A DNA stretch of 64,000 nt from an uncultured Sulfitobacter sp. (GTDB taxonomy: Bacteria; Pseudomonadota; Alphaproteobacteria; Rhodobacterales; Rhodobacteraceae). The notes below the pieces were generated by a model. The model made no database searches, was not told where the DNA came from, and saw only the letters and a program-made list of their open reading frames with translations. The stretch lies in contig CAJXSZ010000004.1 in the NCBI GenBank assembly GCA_913060815.1, positions 62,001 through 126,000 of the forward strand, read 5' to 3'. The position numbers and the translations under genes are program-made. Below are positions 39,754 to 49,541 of the stretch, in pieces. The first letter of the stretch is position 1. Each line of letters opens with the position of its first letter.

Positions 39754-40422
39754 ATGATCCAGCTCGTCAATCTGAGCAAAAAGTTCTGGCTGGACGGGGT
39801 GCCGACCCTTGTGGCGGACAATCTGACCTTCACCTTCCCGCCGCGCGAGAGTATCGCGCTGCTTGGGCGCAACGGGGCCGGGAAATCGACGCTGCTGTCG
39901 ATGATTGCGGGCACCATGCTCCCCGATTACGGGGAGATCGTAACAAATGGCACTGTGTCCTGGCCCGTAGGCTTCAAAGGTAGTTTCCACCGTGAGCTGA
40001 CGGGCCTGCAGAACACCCGCTTTATTGCGCGTATTTACGGCGTTGATACTGACGGGCTGAGTCAATTTGTCGAGGATTTTGCAGAGCTCGGACCGCATTA
40101 TCACATGCCCATCCGGACCTACTCTTCGGGCATGAAATCGCGCCTCTCTTTCGCGGTCTCCATGGGTATCCATTTCGACACTTATCTGGTGGACGAAGTG
40201 ACAAGCGTGGGCGACGCCGCGTTCAAGGTGAAAAGCAGCAATGTTTTTTTGCACCGCATCGGAAATTCCGGCGCGATCGTTGTCTCGCATTCCATGGCGA
40301 CGATCCGGCGGTTGTGCACGTCCGGGGTGGTCCTTGAGGGTGGCAAACTGACCTATTTTGACGACATAAATGACGCCATCCGGCAACATGAAAACAACGT
40401 CGGCGCTTCGGTGAACGACTAA
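39754..40422 (+). CDS. kpsT: Capsule polysaccharide export ATP-binding protein (KpsT-like)
   Basis: LLGRNGAGKSTLLSMIAGT, RTYSSGMKSRLSFAVSM, TYLVDEVTSVGD. Confidence 0.92.
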   Translation: MIQLVNLSKKFWLDGVPTLVADNLTFTFPPRESIALLGRNGAGKSTLLSMIAGTMLPDYGEIVTNGTVSWPVGFKGSFHRELTGLQNTRFIARIYGVDTDGLSQFVEDFAELGPHYHMPIRTYSSGMKSRLSFAVSMGIHFDTYLVDEVTSVGDAAFKVKSSNVFLHRIGNSGAIVVSHSMATIRRLCTSGVVLEGGKLTYFDDINDAIRQHENNVGASVND

Positions 40423-40451
40423 TGTCGCGTTGACGCCGGTACCAAGGGAAA

Positions 40452-41276
40452 GTGACACGAATGGCCGTTCAGGATCAAAAAGTATCGATTCTGATGCCCG
40501 TCTATAATGCCGCCACCACGATGGAGCAGAGCGTGGCATCGGTGCTTGCGCAGACCCATGGCAATTGGGAATTGTTGATCGTTGATGATGCTTCACAAGA
40601 CGGCTCGAACGCGGTGGCGCAATCACTGGCCGAGGCGGACAGCAGGATTAAGGTCCATGCTTTGCCGCATAACCAAGGTGCAGCAGCGGCGCGCAATCAC
40701 GGGCTCGCGCAGGCCAGCGGTCGCTACATCGCATTTCTGGATGCAGATGATTTGTGGCACCCTGAAAAACTGTCTCGGCAGCTCGCGTTTATGGACACGC
40801 GCAAGGCCGCGATCAGCTTTACGCGCTATCTGCGAATGGCAGAGAATGGTGCACAGACCGAAGACGTGCGTGCAGAGTCACGTTTGCCCTACGCCCAGCT
40901 TCTCAAACGCAATGTCATGGGCTGTCTGACGGTCATCTATGATGCACAGCTGCTTGGCAAAACGCCCATGCCCGACTTAACACGGCAGCAGGATTACGCC
41001 CTGTGGCTCAAACTGGTGAAAGCAGCAGGCGGTGCTGACGGTCTGGATGAGACGCTCGCGATCTACAGAATCGGACGCGGCACGTTGTCATCGAACAAAG
41101 CTGGCGCAGCCCGCGATATCTGGCGCATATATCGTGAGGAGGAAGGCATGGGGCTTATTTCTTCCGCATGGTATTTTGCGCATTACGCTTTTTACGGCAT
41201 CCGCTACCGCTTGTTCCAACGGCCCGCCGCAGATGCCGTAGTGGTCGACACAAGCTTTGGTGCCGCAGGGAAATAG
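40452..41276 (+). CDS. Family 2 glycosyltransferase
   Basis: VSILMPVYNAATTMEQSVASVLAQTHGNWELLIVDDASQDGS, AFLDADDLWHPEKL. Confidence 0.92.
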   Translation: MTRMAVQDQKVSILMPVYNAATTMEQSVASVLAQTHGNWELLIVDDASQDGSNAVAQSLAEADSRIKVHALPHNQGAAAARNHGLAQASGRYIAFLDADDLWHPEKLSRQLAFMDTRKAAISFTRYLRMAENGAQTEDVRAESRLPYAQLLKRNVMGCLTVIYDAQLLGKTPMPDLTRQQDYALWLKLVKAAGGADGLDETLAIYRIGRGTLSSNKAGAARDIWRIYREEEGMGLISSAWYFAHYAFYGIRYRLFQRPAADAVVVDTSFGAAGK

Positions 41277-41285
41277 CGCGCTGCC

Positions 41286-42461
41286 TTAACCGATTTTGAA
41301 GTTGGCCAGCGTCTCAATCGCTTCATCGACGGGGTAGTGGTGATTGCCCACAAACAGACCGCGTTTGTCCAGATAGTCGGCATGGGGCAGATCGCCGTGT
41401 ATCTCGTAGTTGAAGTGTTTCATGATCTCTTTGCGCGCAAAATTGCCCGCTACGATAGGCCTACATTCAAACCCTGCCGCCTCAAGCGCTCGCACCACAT
41501 CAGCGCGGCTATGGGTCACCTCGGGCCGCAGGATCAGGCTAAACCCGAACCAGCTGCTTTGGCCGACCTCGCGCTGGATGCGGAACGTCTCGTGATCCTG
41601 CATAGCCTCGACAAAGGCCGCACCATTGCGCCGCCGCCCCGCGATTAGCCCATCCAGCTTGGCGACCTGCTGGATACCCAACGCGCCAGACATCTCAAGC
41701 GGTCGCAGATTATAGCCAGGGAGCACAAAGCGGAAACTTTCGTCAAAGGGGTCCGCGCTCTTGGTGCCAGTAACGTGGTTCTCGTCGGGCAGGTTACGCG
41801 TCCAGCCGTGTGCGCGCAGCGACAGCATCACGTGGTAGAGCTCCTCGTCGTCAGTGACGACAACACCGCCTTCCATCGTTGAAATATGGTGCGAGAAGAA
41901 GGTCGAAAACGATCCCATCACCCCGAAGGTGCCACAATGCTTGCCGCCCAAGGTGGCTCCCATGGATTCGCAATTGTCCTCGATCATGACAATGGCGCGA
42001 CCCTCGGTGATCTTGGCTATGGCGTCAAAATCATTGGGGTTGCCCAAAAGGTTCACCACCATGAGCGCGCGCGTCCGCTCGGTCACGGCTTCCGCCAGCG
42101 CGTCCAGATCATAGTTGAGCGTGTCGGGGTCGATATCCACAAACACCATCTTCAGCCCGTATTGGTGCAACGGATAATACGTCGTGCTCCAGCTGACGGC
42201 GGGCACGATCACTTCGTCACCGGGGTTCAGCTTCAAGTCAGGATTGGTGGTGTAGGTCAGCGCCGCGGCCATAATCAGATTGGCGGATGAGCCGGAGTTT
42301 ACCATCACAGCAAATTTTGTGCCGAAATAATCTGCAAAGCGGCGCTCGAACTCCGCCACTTCGGGGCCCATCGTGTAGCGATCAGAGGCGATGACCCTCT
42401 GCATCGCGTCATGTTCCGCCTGATCCCAAGTCGAGGTGGCGAGGGGGAATCTAACACTCAT
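41286..42461 (-). CDS. colD: GDP-4-keto-6-deoxy-D-mannose 3-dehydratase (ColD-like, PLP-dependent)
   Basis: DegT/AHBA fold with FFSHHISTMEGG, where the usual PLP Lys is replaced by His; LRAHGWTRNLP, FVLPGYNLRPLEMSGALGIQQ, SSWFGFS, RPIVAGNF. Confidence 0.82.
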   Translation of the reverse strand: MSVRFPLATSTWDQAEHDAMQRVIASDRYTMGPEVAEFERRFADYFGTKFAVMVNSGSSANLIMAAALTYTTNPDLKLNPGDEVIVPAVSWSTTYYPLHQYGLKMVFVDIDPDTLNYDLDALAEAVTERTRALMVVNLLGNPNDFDAIAKITEGRAIVMIEDNCESMGATLGGKHCGTFGVMGSFSTFFSHHISTMEGGVVVTDDEELYHVMLSLRAHGWTRNLPDENHVTGTKSADPFDESFRFVLPGYNLRPLEMSGALGIQQVAKLDGLIAGRRRNGAAFVEAMQDHETFRIQREVGQSSWFGFSLILRPEVTHSRADVVRALEAAGFECRPIVAGNFARKEIMKHFNYEIHGDLPHADYLDKRGLFVGNHHYPVDEAIETLANFKIG

Positions 42462-43393
42462 GTGGAAGCCCTTTCGAGGAAGAATTCATATGTCAGGGCC
42501 ATGCCAGCGGCCAGATCGGTCTGTGGCACCCAACCCCAATCCTGCTGGCGGCTTGTGTCGCACAGTTTTTGCTGCATGCCTGTGGGTTTGCTCAGATCAT
42601 GGGTGAACGTGCCATCCCATCCGACAACCGCGGCGGCGGTTTTATAATAGTCGGTGATGGAATGATCGCGGCCCACGCCCACATTCATCAGGTCGGGCAA
42701 GGCTTCGACGTCGGCGGCGGCGCGCAGCACCGCACCTGCCAGATCACCTGCGTACATAAACTCGCGTCGCGCTGTGCCATCGCCCCAAATGTCCATGGTC
42801 TGCTGCCCTGCCTCACCCGCTGCATGCAGCTTGGCGATCACCGCAGGCACCATATGCGAAGTGGCGGCATCAAAGCTATCGTAGCGGCCATAGAGGTTGC
42901 AGGGGATGAGTGTTTTATACTGCATCGCTGGCGTCTCGTGGCGGATATACTGGCAGAGGCGTAGGGCCATGATTTTGGCCAGTGCATAGCCCTCATTCGT
43001 AGGCTCCAGCGGGGCAGTGAGGACGGCCTCCTCGACCAGCGGATTGGGCGCTGCACGCGGATAAATACAGGTAGACGCCAAATTGATGAGCCGCGACACG
43101 CCCGCTGCATGTGCGCCCATGATCACATTGCGCCCCATGCTTGTGTTCTGATCCAGAAAGGCGACGGGGTTCGCCATGTTGGCTTGAATCCCTCCCACAC
43201 GGCCCGCCGCATGGACGATGATGTCGGGCTTCTCGGCCTTGATAAAGCTGGCGGTCGCGGCGGCATCGGTGAGGTCCAGATCGCGGCTGGAAGGCGCAAT
43301 GATCTCCCATTGCGCTGCGCCGGCATGCTCGCGGATATTGCTGCCCACCATGCCACGCCCGCCTGTCAGCAGCATTTTGCCACGGGCGCTCAT
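42458..43393 (-). CDS. colC: NAD-dependent epimerase/reductase, ColC/Fcl family (GDP-L-colitose or GDP-L-fucose synthase)
   Basis: [64 protein letters not shown]; 4 bp overlap with colD. Confidence 0.78.
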   Translation of the reverse strand: MSARGKMLLTGGRGMVGSNIREHAGAAQWEIIAPSSRDLDLTDAAATASFIKAEKPDIIVHAAGRVGGIQANMANPVAFLDQNTSMGRNVIMGAHAAGVSRLINLASTCIYPRAAPNPLVEEAVLTAPLEPTNEGYALAKIMALRLCQYIRHETPAMQYKTLIPCNLYGRYDSFDAATSHMVPAVIAKLHAAGEAGQQTMDIWGDGTARREFMYAGDLAGAVLRAAADVEALPDLMNVGVGRDHSITDYYKTAAAVVGWDGTFTHDLSKPTGMQQKLCDTSRQQDWGWVPQTDLAAGMALTYEFFLERAST

Positions 43394-44505
43394 TCGCTGT
43401 GGCCCGTTGGCGCGTCATAGCCGTGCTCGGTCAGCAGTGCCTGACGGCGTGCGGCGCGCAGGTCCTCCTGCACCATCTCTGCGCACATCTCGCGGGCGGT
43501 AATTTCGGGAACCCAGCCCAACTTGGCTTTGGCCTTGCTTGGGTCACCCAAAAGCGTCTCGACCTCTGCAGGTCGGAAGTAGCGCGGATCAATGCGCATA
43601 ACGACCTGACCAACTGTCAACGCGGGCGCATGCTCGCCTTCGATCTTCTCAACACGTGCCACCTCATCCACACCGCTGCCCTCAAAGGCCAGCGTGACGC
43701 CCAGATCAGCGGCGGCCCATGTGATGAACTCGCGTACGGAATACTGCACGCCCGTGGCGATCACAAAATCCTCTGGCGTGTCCTGTTGCAGCATCATCCA
43801 CTGCATGCGCACGTAATCCTTGGCATGGCCCCAATCGCGCAGGCTGTCGATGTTGCCCATATAGAGCGTGTCCTGAAGCCCTTGCGCGATATTGGCGAGG
43901 CCGCGTGTGATCTTTCGGGTCACGAACGTCTCGCCGCGCCGCGGGCTCTCGTGGTTAAATAGGATACCGTTGCAGGCATACATTCCGTAAGCTTCGCGGT
44001 AATTCACGGCGATCCAATAGGCATAGAGCTTGGCCACCGCATAGGGCGAGCGGGGGTGGAAGGGCGTTGTCTCGCTTTGCGGGGTTTCTTGCACAAGGCC
44101 ATACAGCTCGGAGGTTGAGGCCTGATAAAAGCGGCAGGTCTTTTCCATCCCCAGAAACCGCATCGCTTCCAGCAGCCGTAGCGTGCCAATCGCGTCCACA
44201 TCGGCGGTGTATTCGGGGGCCTCGAAACTCACGGCGACATGGCTTTGTGCGCCAAGGTTATAGATCTCGTCGGGCTGGATATCCGACAAAAGCCGCGTCA
44301 GGTTGGACGAGTCCGTGAGGTCACCGTAATGTAGGCGAAAACGGGGTTGGTCTTGTACATCCTCGAACAGATGGTCAAGCCGCTGGGTGTTGAACGAGGA
44401 AGCACGCCGCTTGAGACCGTGTACCTCATAGCCCTTTTCCAGCAGCAACTCGACAAGGTAGGAGCCGTCCTGACCTGTCGTCCCTGTGATAAACGCCTTC
44501 TTCAA
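43390..44505 (-). CDS. gmd: GDP-mannose 4,6-dehydratase
   Basis: [48 protein letters not shown] start at 44505 preceded by AAGGAAGAG. Confidence 0.95.
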   Translation of the reverse strand: MKKAFITGTTGQDGSYLVELLLEKGYEVHGLKRRASSFNTQRLDHLFEDVQDQPRFRLHYGDLTDSSNLTRLLSDIQPDEIYNLGAQSHVAVSFEAPEYTADVDAIGTLRLLEAMRFLGMEKTCRFYQASTSELYGLVQETPQSETTPFHPRSPYAVAKLYAYWIAVNYREAYGMYACNGILFNHESPRRGETFVTRKITRGLANIAQGLQDTLYMGNIDSLRDWGHAKDYVRMQWMMLQQDTPEDFVIATGVQYSVREFITWAAADLGVTLAFEGSGVDEVARVEKIEGEHAPALTVGQVVMRIDPRYFRPAEVETLLGDPSKAKAKLGWVPEITAREMCAEMVQEDLRAARRQALLTEHGYDAPTGHSE

Positions 44506-44551
44506 ACTGCTCTTCCTTATGTCTGTCTGATTTGTGCCAAGAGCGTAGGGC

Positions 44552-45973
44552 TCATTCGCGCGCGTAGACGTCCTCATAGCGGATAATATCATCTTCGCCC
44601 AGATAGCTGCCTGTTTGCACTTCGATCAGCACCATGGGCAAGCGGCCAGGGTTCTCCATGCGGTGCACAGCACCGAGCGGAATGTAGACGGACTCGTTCT
44701 CACTCACCAGTTTGACCTCATCGCCTACGGTGACGCGTGCCGTGCCTTCCACAACCACCCAATGCTCCGAGCGGTGGTGATGGCTCTGCAGACTCAGCGC
44801 CGCCCCGGGGTTAACCACGATCCGCTTGACCTGAAAGCGGCCGCCAATGGCGAGGCTTTCGTACCAGCCCCACGGGCGGTAATCGCGGGGCAGTTGCACG
44901 GCCTGCGGCGCACCGCGCTCTTTGAGCGCGCTCACGGCATCTTTGACCCGCTGCGCCTCTGATTTATGGGCAACCAGCACCGCATCGCTCATGGCAATAA
45001 CGACGAGGTCTTCGAGGCCGATCCCCACCACCTCAAGGTCAGGCGTCTCCGAGCGTAGAAGCGTGTTGTTGCAACTCAATGCCGTCGCATTGTCGGAGCA
45101 CACATTTCCCTCGCTATCAGGCTGCGACTCGAGCCACACCGCGTCCCATCCGCCAAGGTCGGACCACCCTGCGGTGTAGGGCATAACGGCCAGATTGCTG
45201 GCTTTCTCCATGATCGCATAGTCGATCGAGATTTCTTCTGCTTGCTCCCACGCCGCGACATCTAACCGTGTAAATCCAAGGTCGCTAGTCCCCTCGGCCA
45301 AAGCAGCGCCAACGCTTTCCAGAAGGGCAGGCGCATGTGCGCGGTAGGCGTCGATGACCGTGCTGGCTGTGAAGAGGAAGATACCCGCGTTCCAGAGATA
45401 GTTACCCGCCGCCAGCATCTCCTCGGCGCGTGTGGCATCGGGCTTTTCGACAAAGCGCGTCAGGCTTTGGGGTACATCTGCGGTTGCATCCGCATCCTGA
45501 GTTAGTTCGAGATAACCGAACCCCGTCTCGGGCCGTGTGGGTGCGATGCCGAACATCACCAGATCACCCGCCTGCGCGCGCGGCACCGCAGCCTCGACTG
45601 CCCCGCGGAATGCATCCGCATCGGGGATCACGTGATCAGACGGGGCGACCAGCATCAGGGCATCTGCGTCACGCTCGGCCAGCCAGAGGGCAGCGGCCAG
45701 AACGGCCGGGGCCGTATTGCGCCCCTCGGGTTCGATCAGGATGCCTTGGGGTGATTTCTCGGTTTGGGCCAATTGCTCTGTCACGATGAAGCGGAAAGGA
45801 TCGCCCGTCACGATGAGGGGCGCGGCAAACCCTTCCCCCGATAATCGCTGTGCCGAGGCTTGAAACAGGCTTTGATCCCCCAGAATGCGGGCGAATTGTT
45901 TGGGATACGAGCGGCGCGACAAAGGCCAAAGGCGGGTGCCCGACCCGCCGCACAAAAGAACAGGATTGATCAT
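44552..45973 (-). CDS. manC: Mannose-1-phosphate guanylyltransferase/mannose-6-phosphate isomerase
   Basis: [74 protein letters not shown]. Confidence 0.95.
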   Translation of the reverse strand: MINPVLLCGGSGTRLWPLSRRSYPKQFARILGDQSLFQASAQRLSGEGFAAPLIVTGDPFRFIVTEQLAQTEKSPQGILIEPEGRNTAPAVLAAALWLAERDADALMLVAPSDHVIPDADAFRGAVEAAVPRAQAGDLVMFGIAPTRPETGFGYLELTQDADATADVPQSLTRFVEKPDATRAEEMLAAGNYLWNAGIFLFTASTVIDAYRAHAPALLESVGAALAEGTSDLGFTRLDVAAWEQAEEISIDYAIMEKASNLAVMPYTAGWSDLGGWDAVWLESQPDSEGNVCSDNATALSCNNTLLRSETPDLEVVGIGLEDLVVIAMSDAVLVAHKSEAQRVKDAVSALKERGAPQAVQLPRDYRPWGWYESLAIGGRFQVKRIVVNPGAALSLQSHHHRSEHWVVVEGTARVTVGDEVKLVSENESVYIPLGAVHRMENPGRLPMVLIEVQTGSYLGEDDIIRYEDVYARE

Positions 45974-46113
45974 TGAAACGCTCCGCCGTTAAACTCTTGA
46001 ACTTGCGTTTTATACTTGGACCACCATGTATCCGCCGCTCACTGGATTATGCGCGATTCTAAAGAAACACTGCTGATTTACAAGCATCGCTTTGGCCCTG
46101 TCAGGGCATTCTA

Positions 46114-46878
46114 TCAACGGGCCCTGCGGACAAAACGGTGCCAATGCAGATTGCACAGATAGCGAATGCGAAACCGCAGCGAACGCCACCCGTGACGCAG
46201 TGCCGCCCCTATGGGTTGCTTTGATTTATGGTGGCGTGCAGCGGTGATAGTGCCTGTCTCTGCACTCTGCTCACCAAAAGCCAACGGCGGCGGGCTAACC
46301 AAGGCGATGCGCAGACCCATCTCCCAAAAATGCTTGTGATCCTCGTCGATAGGACGAGAGACAGGCAGCACATCGCGTGCGAGCCGCGCCGCACTATCGC
46401 GGCGGATCGCATAGCCAAGGGTGGTGTTAGGGACTTTGTAAGGCACTGCAACCTCGCGACCCGAGGAGAAAGGGCGCGCATCCAACAGCTTTTGCCCTTT
46501 TCGGGCCGAGAACAGCTTGAGAATGTCCCAATCGCCGTGATCCCGCGCGACTGCGTCCAGCACTTCGGCTAGATCATCGTCACAGGTGAAATCGTCCTCC
46601 AGTATGATCGCCCCTTCGGCATCTCCCGCAGCGATCTTCTCCCAGATGGCCAGATGACTAAGGTAGCAGCCGATTTCTGGCCCGACCATCGGATGGCGCG
46701 CGCGGGTCAGATTGGCGATTGGATCATACACACGCGCCACTTCTTCCGGGGACAACGCACGCCCGTCCACGGCTTCAAATCGAGTAAAGGGAATTCCCAA
46801 TTGACCCAGCTCTTCCGAAGCATGCTCCATCCGTGTGGTGTTTTTGGCCATATTAATGACGAAAACAGGCCAACTCAT
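46114..46878 (-). CDS. Family 25 (LPS-type) glycosyltransferase
   Basis: VFVINMAKNTTRMEHASEELGQLGIPFTRFEAVDGR, GCYLSHLAIWEKIAAGDAEGAIILEDDF. Confidence 0.88.
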   Translation of the reverse strand: MSWPVFVINMAKNTTRMEHASEELGQLGIPFTRFEAVDGRALSPEEVARVYDPIANLTRARHPMVGPEIGCYLSHLAIWEKIAAGDAEGAIILEDDFTCDDDLAEVLDAVARDHGDWDILKLFSARKGQKLLDARPFSSGREVAVPYKVPNTTLGYAIRRDSAARLARDVLPVSRPIDEDHKHFWEMGLRIALVSPPPLAFGEQSAETGTITAARHHKSKQPIGAALRHGWRSLRFRIRYLCNLHWHRFVRRAR

Positions 46879-47831
46879 TGTGGGGTGTCCAACCATTTGC
46901 GCCAGTCAGGCGTAGTAGCATCGAGCGCTTCTGTGAGCGTGGCCTGCGGAAAGCTGTGCGTGATGCTTGTATCGCGGGCAATGACCAGCCGCTCTTTCTT
47001 ATCTACGAGGGCGCGCAGATGCCGCAAAGGTCCCGGGCGCAGGGCGCGCTTGGTCTGCGCCAAATCCCAAAGGGCGGCCTCCTGCATGCGGGCATGCCGG
47101 CGGGCATAGCGGCTGTCCGGATTGGCCGCCAAATCATAATTGGCAAAGCCGCCTCCTGATTTGAGGTATTTGAGATGCCAATAGAACCAGCCTGCGAACT
47201 TCCGCTCGATATCGCCACGCACAAACCGCTCGAACCGCGGATCATGGGTGAAATACGTTCCTTCCGTCACGCGGAAATACCCGATGTCGCCTTTGCCCGA
47301 TACGGGCGCTTCTGAGGGGACGAACCATCCGCCTTGCGCATCGCGCATCAGGTTGAGGCCGGAAAAACAATGCATGATCTTTGCATCGGCAGGGTCGTCA
47401 CGGCGCAAACGCGTTGTGATTGCGGCGACAGCATCCGGAATAGCGAGGTGATCGTCATCCAGCTTTACCACCCACTGATGCCGCGTCTGACACAGCGCAA
47501 AGTTGGAGTATGTCACCAGCGAATTAGGTGCATCCCCAGACGTTTTGGCGTGCCCCTCACTGCCCGCGGGATGCGCGTTGGGCACGTAATGAAATACCCG
47601 CAGCTTCGGGCCCAACTCTTGCGACAGACGCGCCAGAATATCCGCCGTTGCATCCGTGCACTGGTTATAGACGGCGACAATCTCGTCGTACATATCCGCA
47701 TGGGTGCGGATCGTTGCCTCCAGAAAATCAGCGCCATTTTTTATGCGCATGAATGAGGAGATGCCGGGCTTGCGTGCAGCGGGGGCCAGCATTTCCGGAC
47801 TAAAGCGGAACGTCTCAACGGTTTGGGTCAC
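46875..47831 (-). CDS. GT-A-type glycosyltransferase (GT2-like)
   Basis: GISSFMRIKNGADFLEATIRTHADMYDEIVAVYNQCTDATADIL, WVVKLDDDHL DxD-like motif. Confidence 0.7.
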   Translation of the reverse strand: MTQTVETFRFSPEMLAPAARKPGISSFMRIKNGADFLEATIRTHADMYDEIVAVYNQCTDATADILARLSQELGPKLRVFHYVPNAHPAGSEGHAKTSGDAPNSLVTYSNFALCQTRHQWVVKLDDDHLAIPDAVAAITTRLRRDDPADAKIMHCFSGLNLMRDAQGGWFVPSEAPVSGKGDIGYFRVTEGTYFTHDPRFERFVRGDIERKFAGWFYWHLKYLKSGGGFANYDLAANPDSRYARRHARMQEAALWDLAQTKRALRPGPLRHLRALVDKKERLVIARDTSITHSFPQATLTEALDATTPDWRKWLDTPQ

Positions 47832-47964
47832 GCTGCGGCCTCTCTTGCAAGTTGGCTCTGTCGTATCGCTGCACGGTCAAGCGGTCAACGGGCGCGCGCC
47901 TTGCCCCTGCGCCCATATGCCGCCTATACATCGTAGAGGCAGCAGTAACGGCGAAAGAACAATC

Positions 47965-48621
47965 ATGCGCTTTTCTCTCAAGAACTGGCTTCGGCAGCGC
48001 CGCGCACCTTGGACCAAAGTGTTCTACACCTCGTTTCGGCGCTGGCGTGCGGATAAGATGGAGCCGACCCGCATGACGTTTACACATCTCGGCGCGGGCT
48101 CTGTCGTGTTTGACATGGGCGGGTTCGAGGGCAATTGGGCCGCCGCAATTCACGAGCGCTACGGCGCTGATGTGCATGTGTTCGAACCGCATCCCGCCTT
48201 TGCCGCGCAGATCAGGGCGCGGTTTAAGGGGAACACTGCGATCACGCCCTACGATTTTGGACTGGGAAGCGCTGCTGCCACGCTGACTCTGTCAGATGAT
48301 GGCGATGCCTCCTCCAGCTTCAAGGAAGCCAAGAACGCTGTTTTGGGCCGCATAGAGCCTGTTTCGGAGTTTTTCCAAAGCCACGACATCCCTCGCATCG
48401 CTTTGATGAAGATCAATATCGAAGGTGGTGAGTATGATCTTTTACCTGCACTGATAAACGCAGGCATCATGCCGCGGATCGAGGTGCTCCAGATTCAATT
48501 CCATCTTTATGCTGAGGAAGACATCGCGCGGCGCAACGCGATCCGCGCTCAGTTGGAGCAGACTCATACCTGCGACTGGAATTATGATTTCGTCTGGGAG
48601 CAGTGGTCCCTGAAGGTCTGA
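47965..48621 (+). CDS. FkbM family methyltransferase
   Basis: VFDMGGFEGNWAAAIHERYGADVHVFEPHPAFA, MKINIEGGEYDLLPALI. Confidence 0.85.
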   Translation: MRFSLKNWLRQRRAPWTKVFYTSFRRWRADKMEPTRMTFTHLGAGSVVFDMGGFEGNWAAAIHERYGADVHVFEPHPAFAAQIRARFKGNTAITPYDFGLGSAAATLTLSDDGDASSSFKEAKNAVLGRIEPVSEFFQSHDIPRIALMKINIEGGEYDLLPALINAGIMPRIEVLQIQFHLYAEEDIARRNAIRAQLEQTHTCDWNYDFVWEQWSLKV

Positions 48622-48671
48622 GGCGAGATGCAAGAAAGCGGCAAGGCACCCACAAAAGGAAATGTGAGCCA

Positions 48672-49541
48672 ATGATCATTCTGCGGATGAAGGGCGGTCT
48701 GGGAAACCAGATGTTTCAATATGCGATGGGTCGGTCCCTGTCGCTCAGGACGGGCCAGCCCTTGGGCCTTGATCTACGCCACTATGATCGTGCGCGCGAG
48801 CACGGCTACGCGATGGGACAGTATGATCTGGCGGCGACTGTGCTCGAGGGGGCTGATCTGCCCGCCCTCCCGCGCAAGAACCCCGTTGCTTATGCCTTTT
48901 CCAAAGTAACGGGCCGCTTTCCGCCGCTTTTACGGGAGAAAAGCCTTGGGTTTGACCCTGACATTGCAGGCCATACGGGGCCAGCATGGCTCGAGGGGTA
49001 CTTCCAGTCGGAGCGGTACTTCAGCGATCATGCCGACACCATCCGTGCCGAGCTGACGCCTGCGTCTCCCCCTGACCCCGAGAACGCCCGCTGGCTGGCC
49101 GAGATCAAACAAGAGCGCAATGCCGTCTCGTTGCATGTGAGACGCGGCGACTATGTGCGCAATCTCAAATTCGCAGCCCATCACGGCAGTTGTACCCCTG
49201 AATACTACGCCCGCGCGCTCGAGCACGTGACGGAACGGATGGGGGCCACACCTGTCCTCTACGTGTTCTCGGACGAGCCTGAGTGGGTAGTGGCGAACAT
49301 GCCTTTGCCAGGAGAGGTGAAAGTCGTCCGTCATAACGATGCTATGCGCAACTATGAGGACATCCGCCTGATGAGTGCGTGCCGCCACCACATCATTGCC
49401 AATTCGTCCTTCTCGTGGTGGGGCGCATGGATGAACCCGCGCGCGAATAAGGTCGTTGCCGCGCCCGACACATGGTTTGCGGATCCCGCCAACGTCAATC
49501 CTGACATTTGGGCGCAGGGCTGGGCCCGTATCAAGGGCTAA
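48672..49541 (+). CDS. GT11 family alpha-1,2-fucosyltransferase-like enzyme
   Basis: MKGGLGNQMFQYAMGRSLSLRTGQPLGLDL, SLHVRRGDYV, IANSSFSWWGAWM. Confidence 0.9.
   Translation: MIILRMKGGLGNQMFQYAMGRSLSLRTGQPLGLDLRHYDRAREHGYAMGQYDLAATVLEGADLPALPRKNPVAYAFSKVTGRFPPLLREKSLGFDPDIAGHTGPAWLEGYFQSERYFSDHADTIRAELTPASPPDPENARWLAEIKQERNAVSLHVRRGDYVRNLKFAAHHGSCTPEYYARALEHVTERMGATPVLYVFSDEPEWVVANMPLPGEVKVVRHNDAMRNYEDIRLMSACRHHIIANSSFSWWGAWMNPRANKVVAAPDTWFADPANVNPDIWAQGWARIKG

Noticed and set aside
41286-42461. Calling the PLP enzyme a perosamine-type aminotransferase
   Set aside because: The catalytic lysine region reads SHHISTMEGG without the expected Lys, so dehydratase (ColD-like) fits better.
46095-46107. 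GCCCTG-T-CAGGGC as a terminator after the GT25 gene
   Set aside because: A one-base loop is not possible in RNA. With a realistic loop only about 4 bp pair, and there is no T tract.
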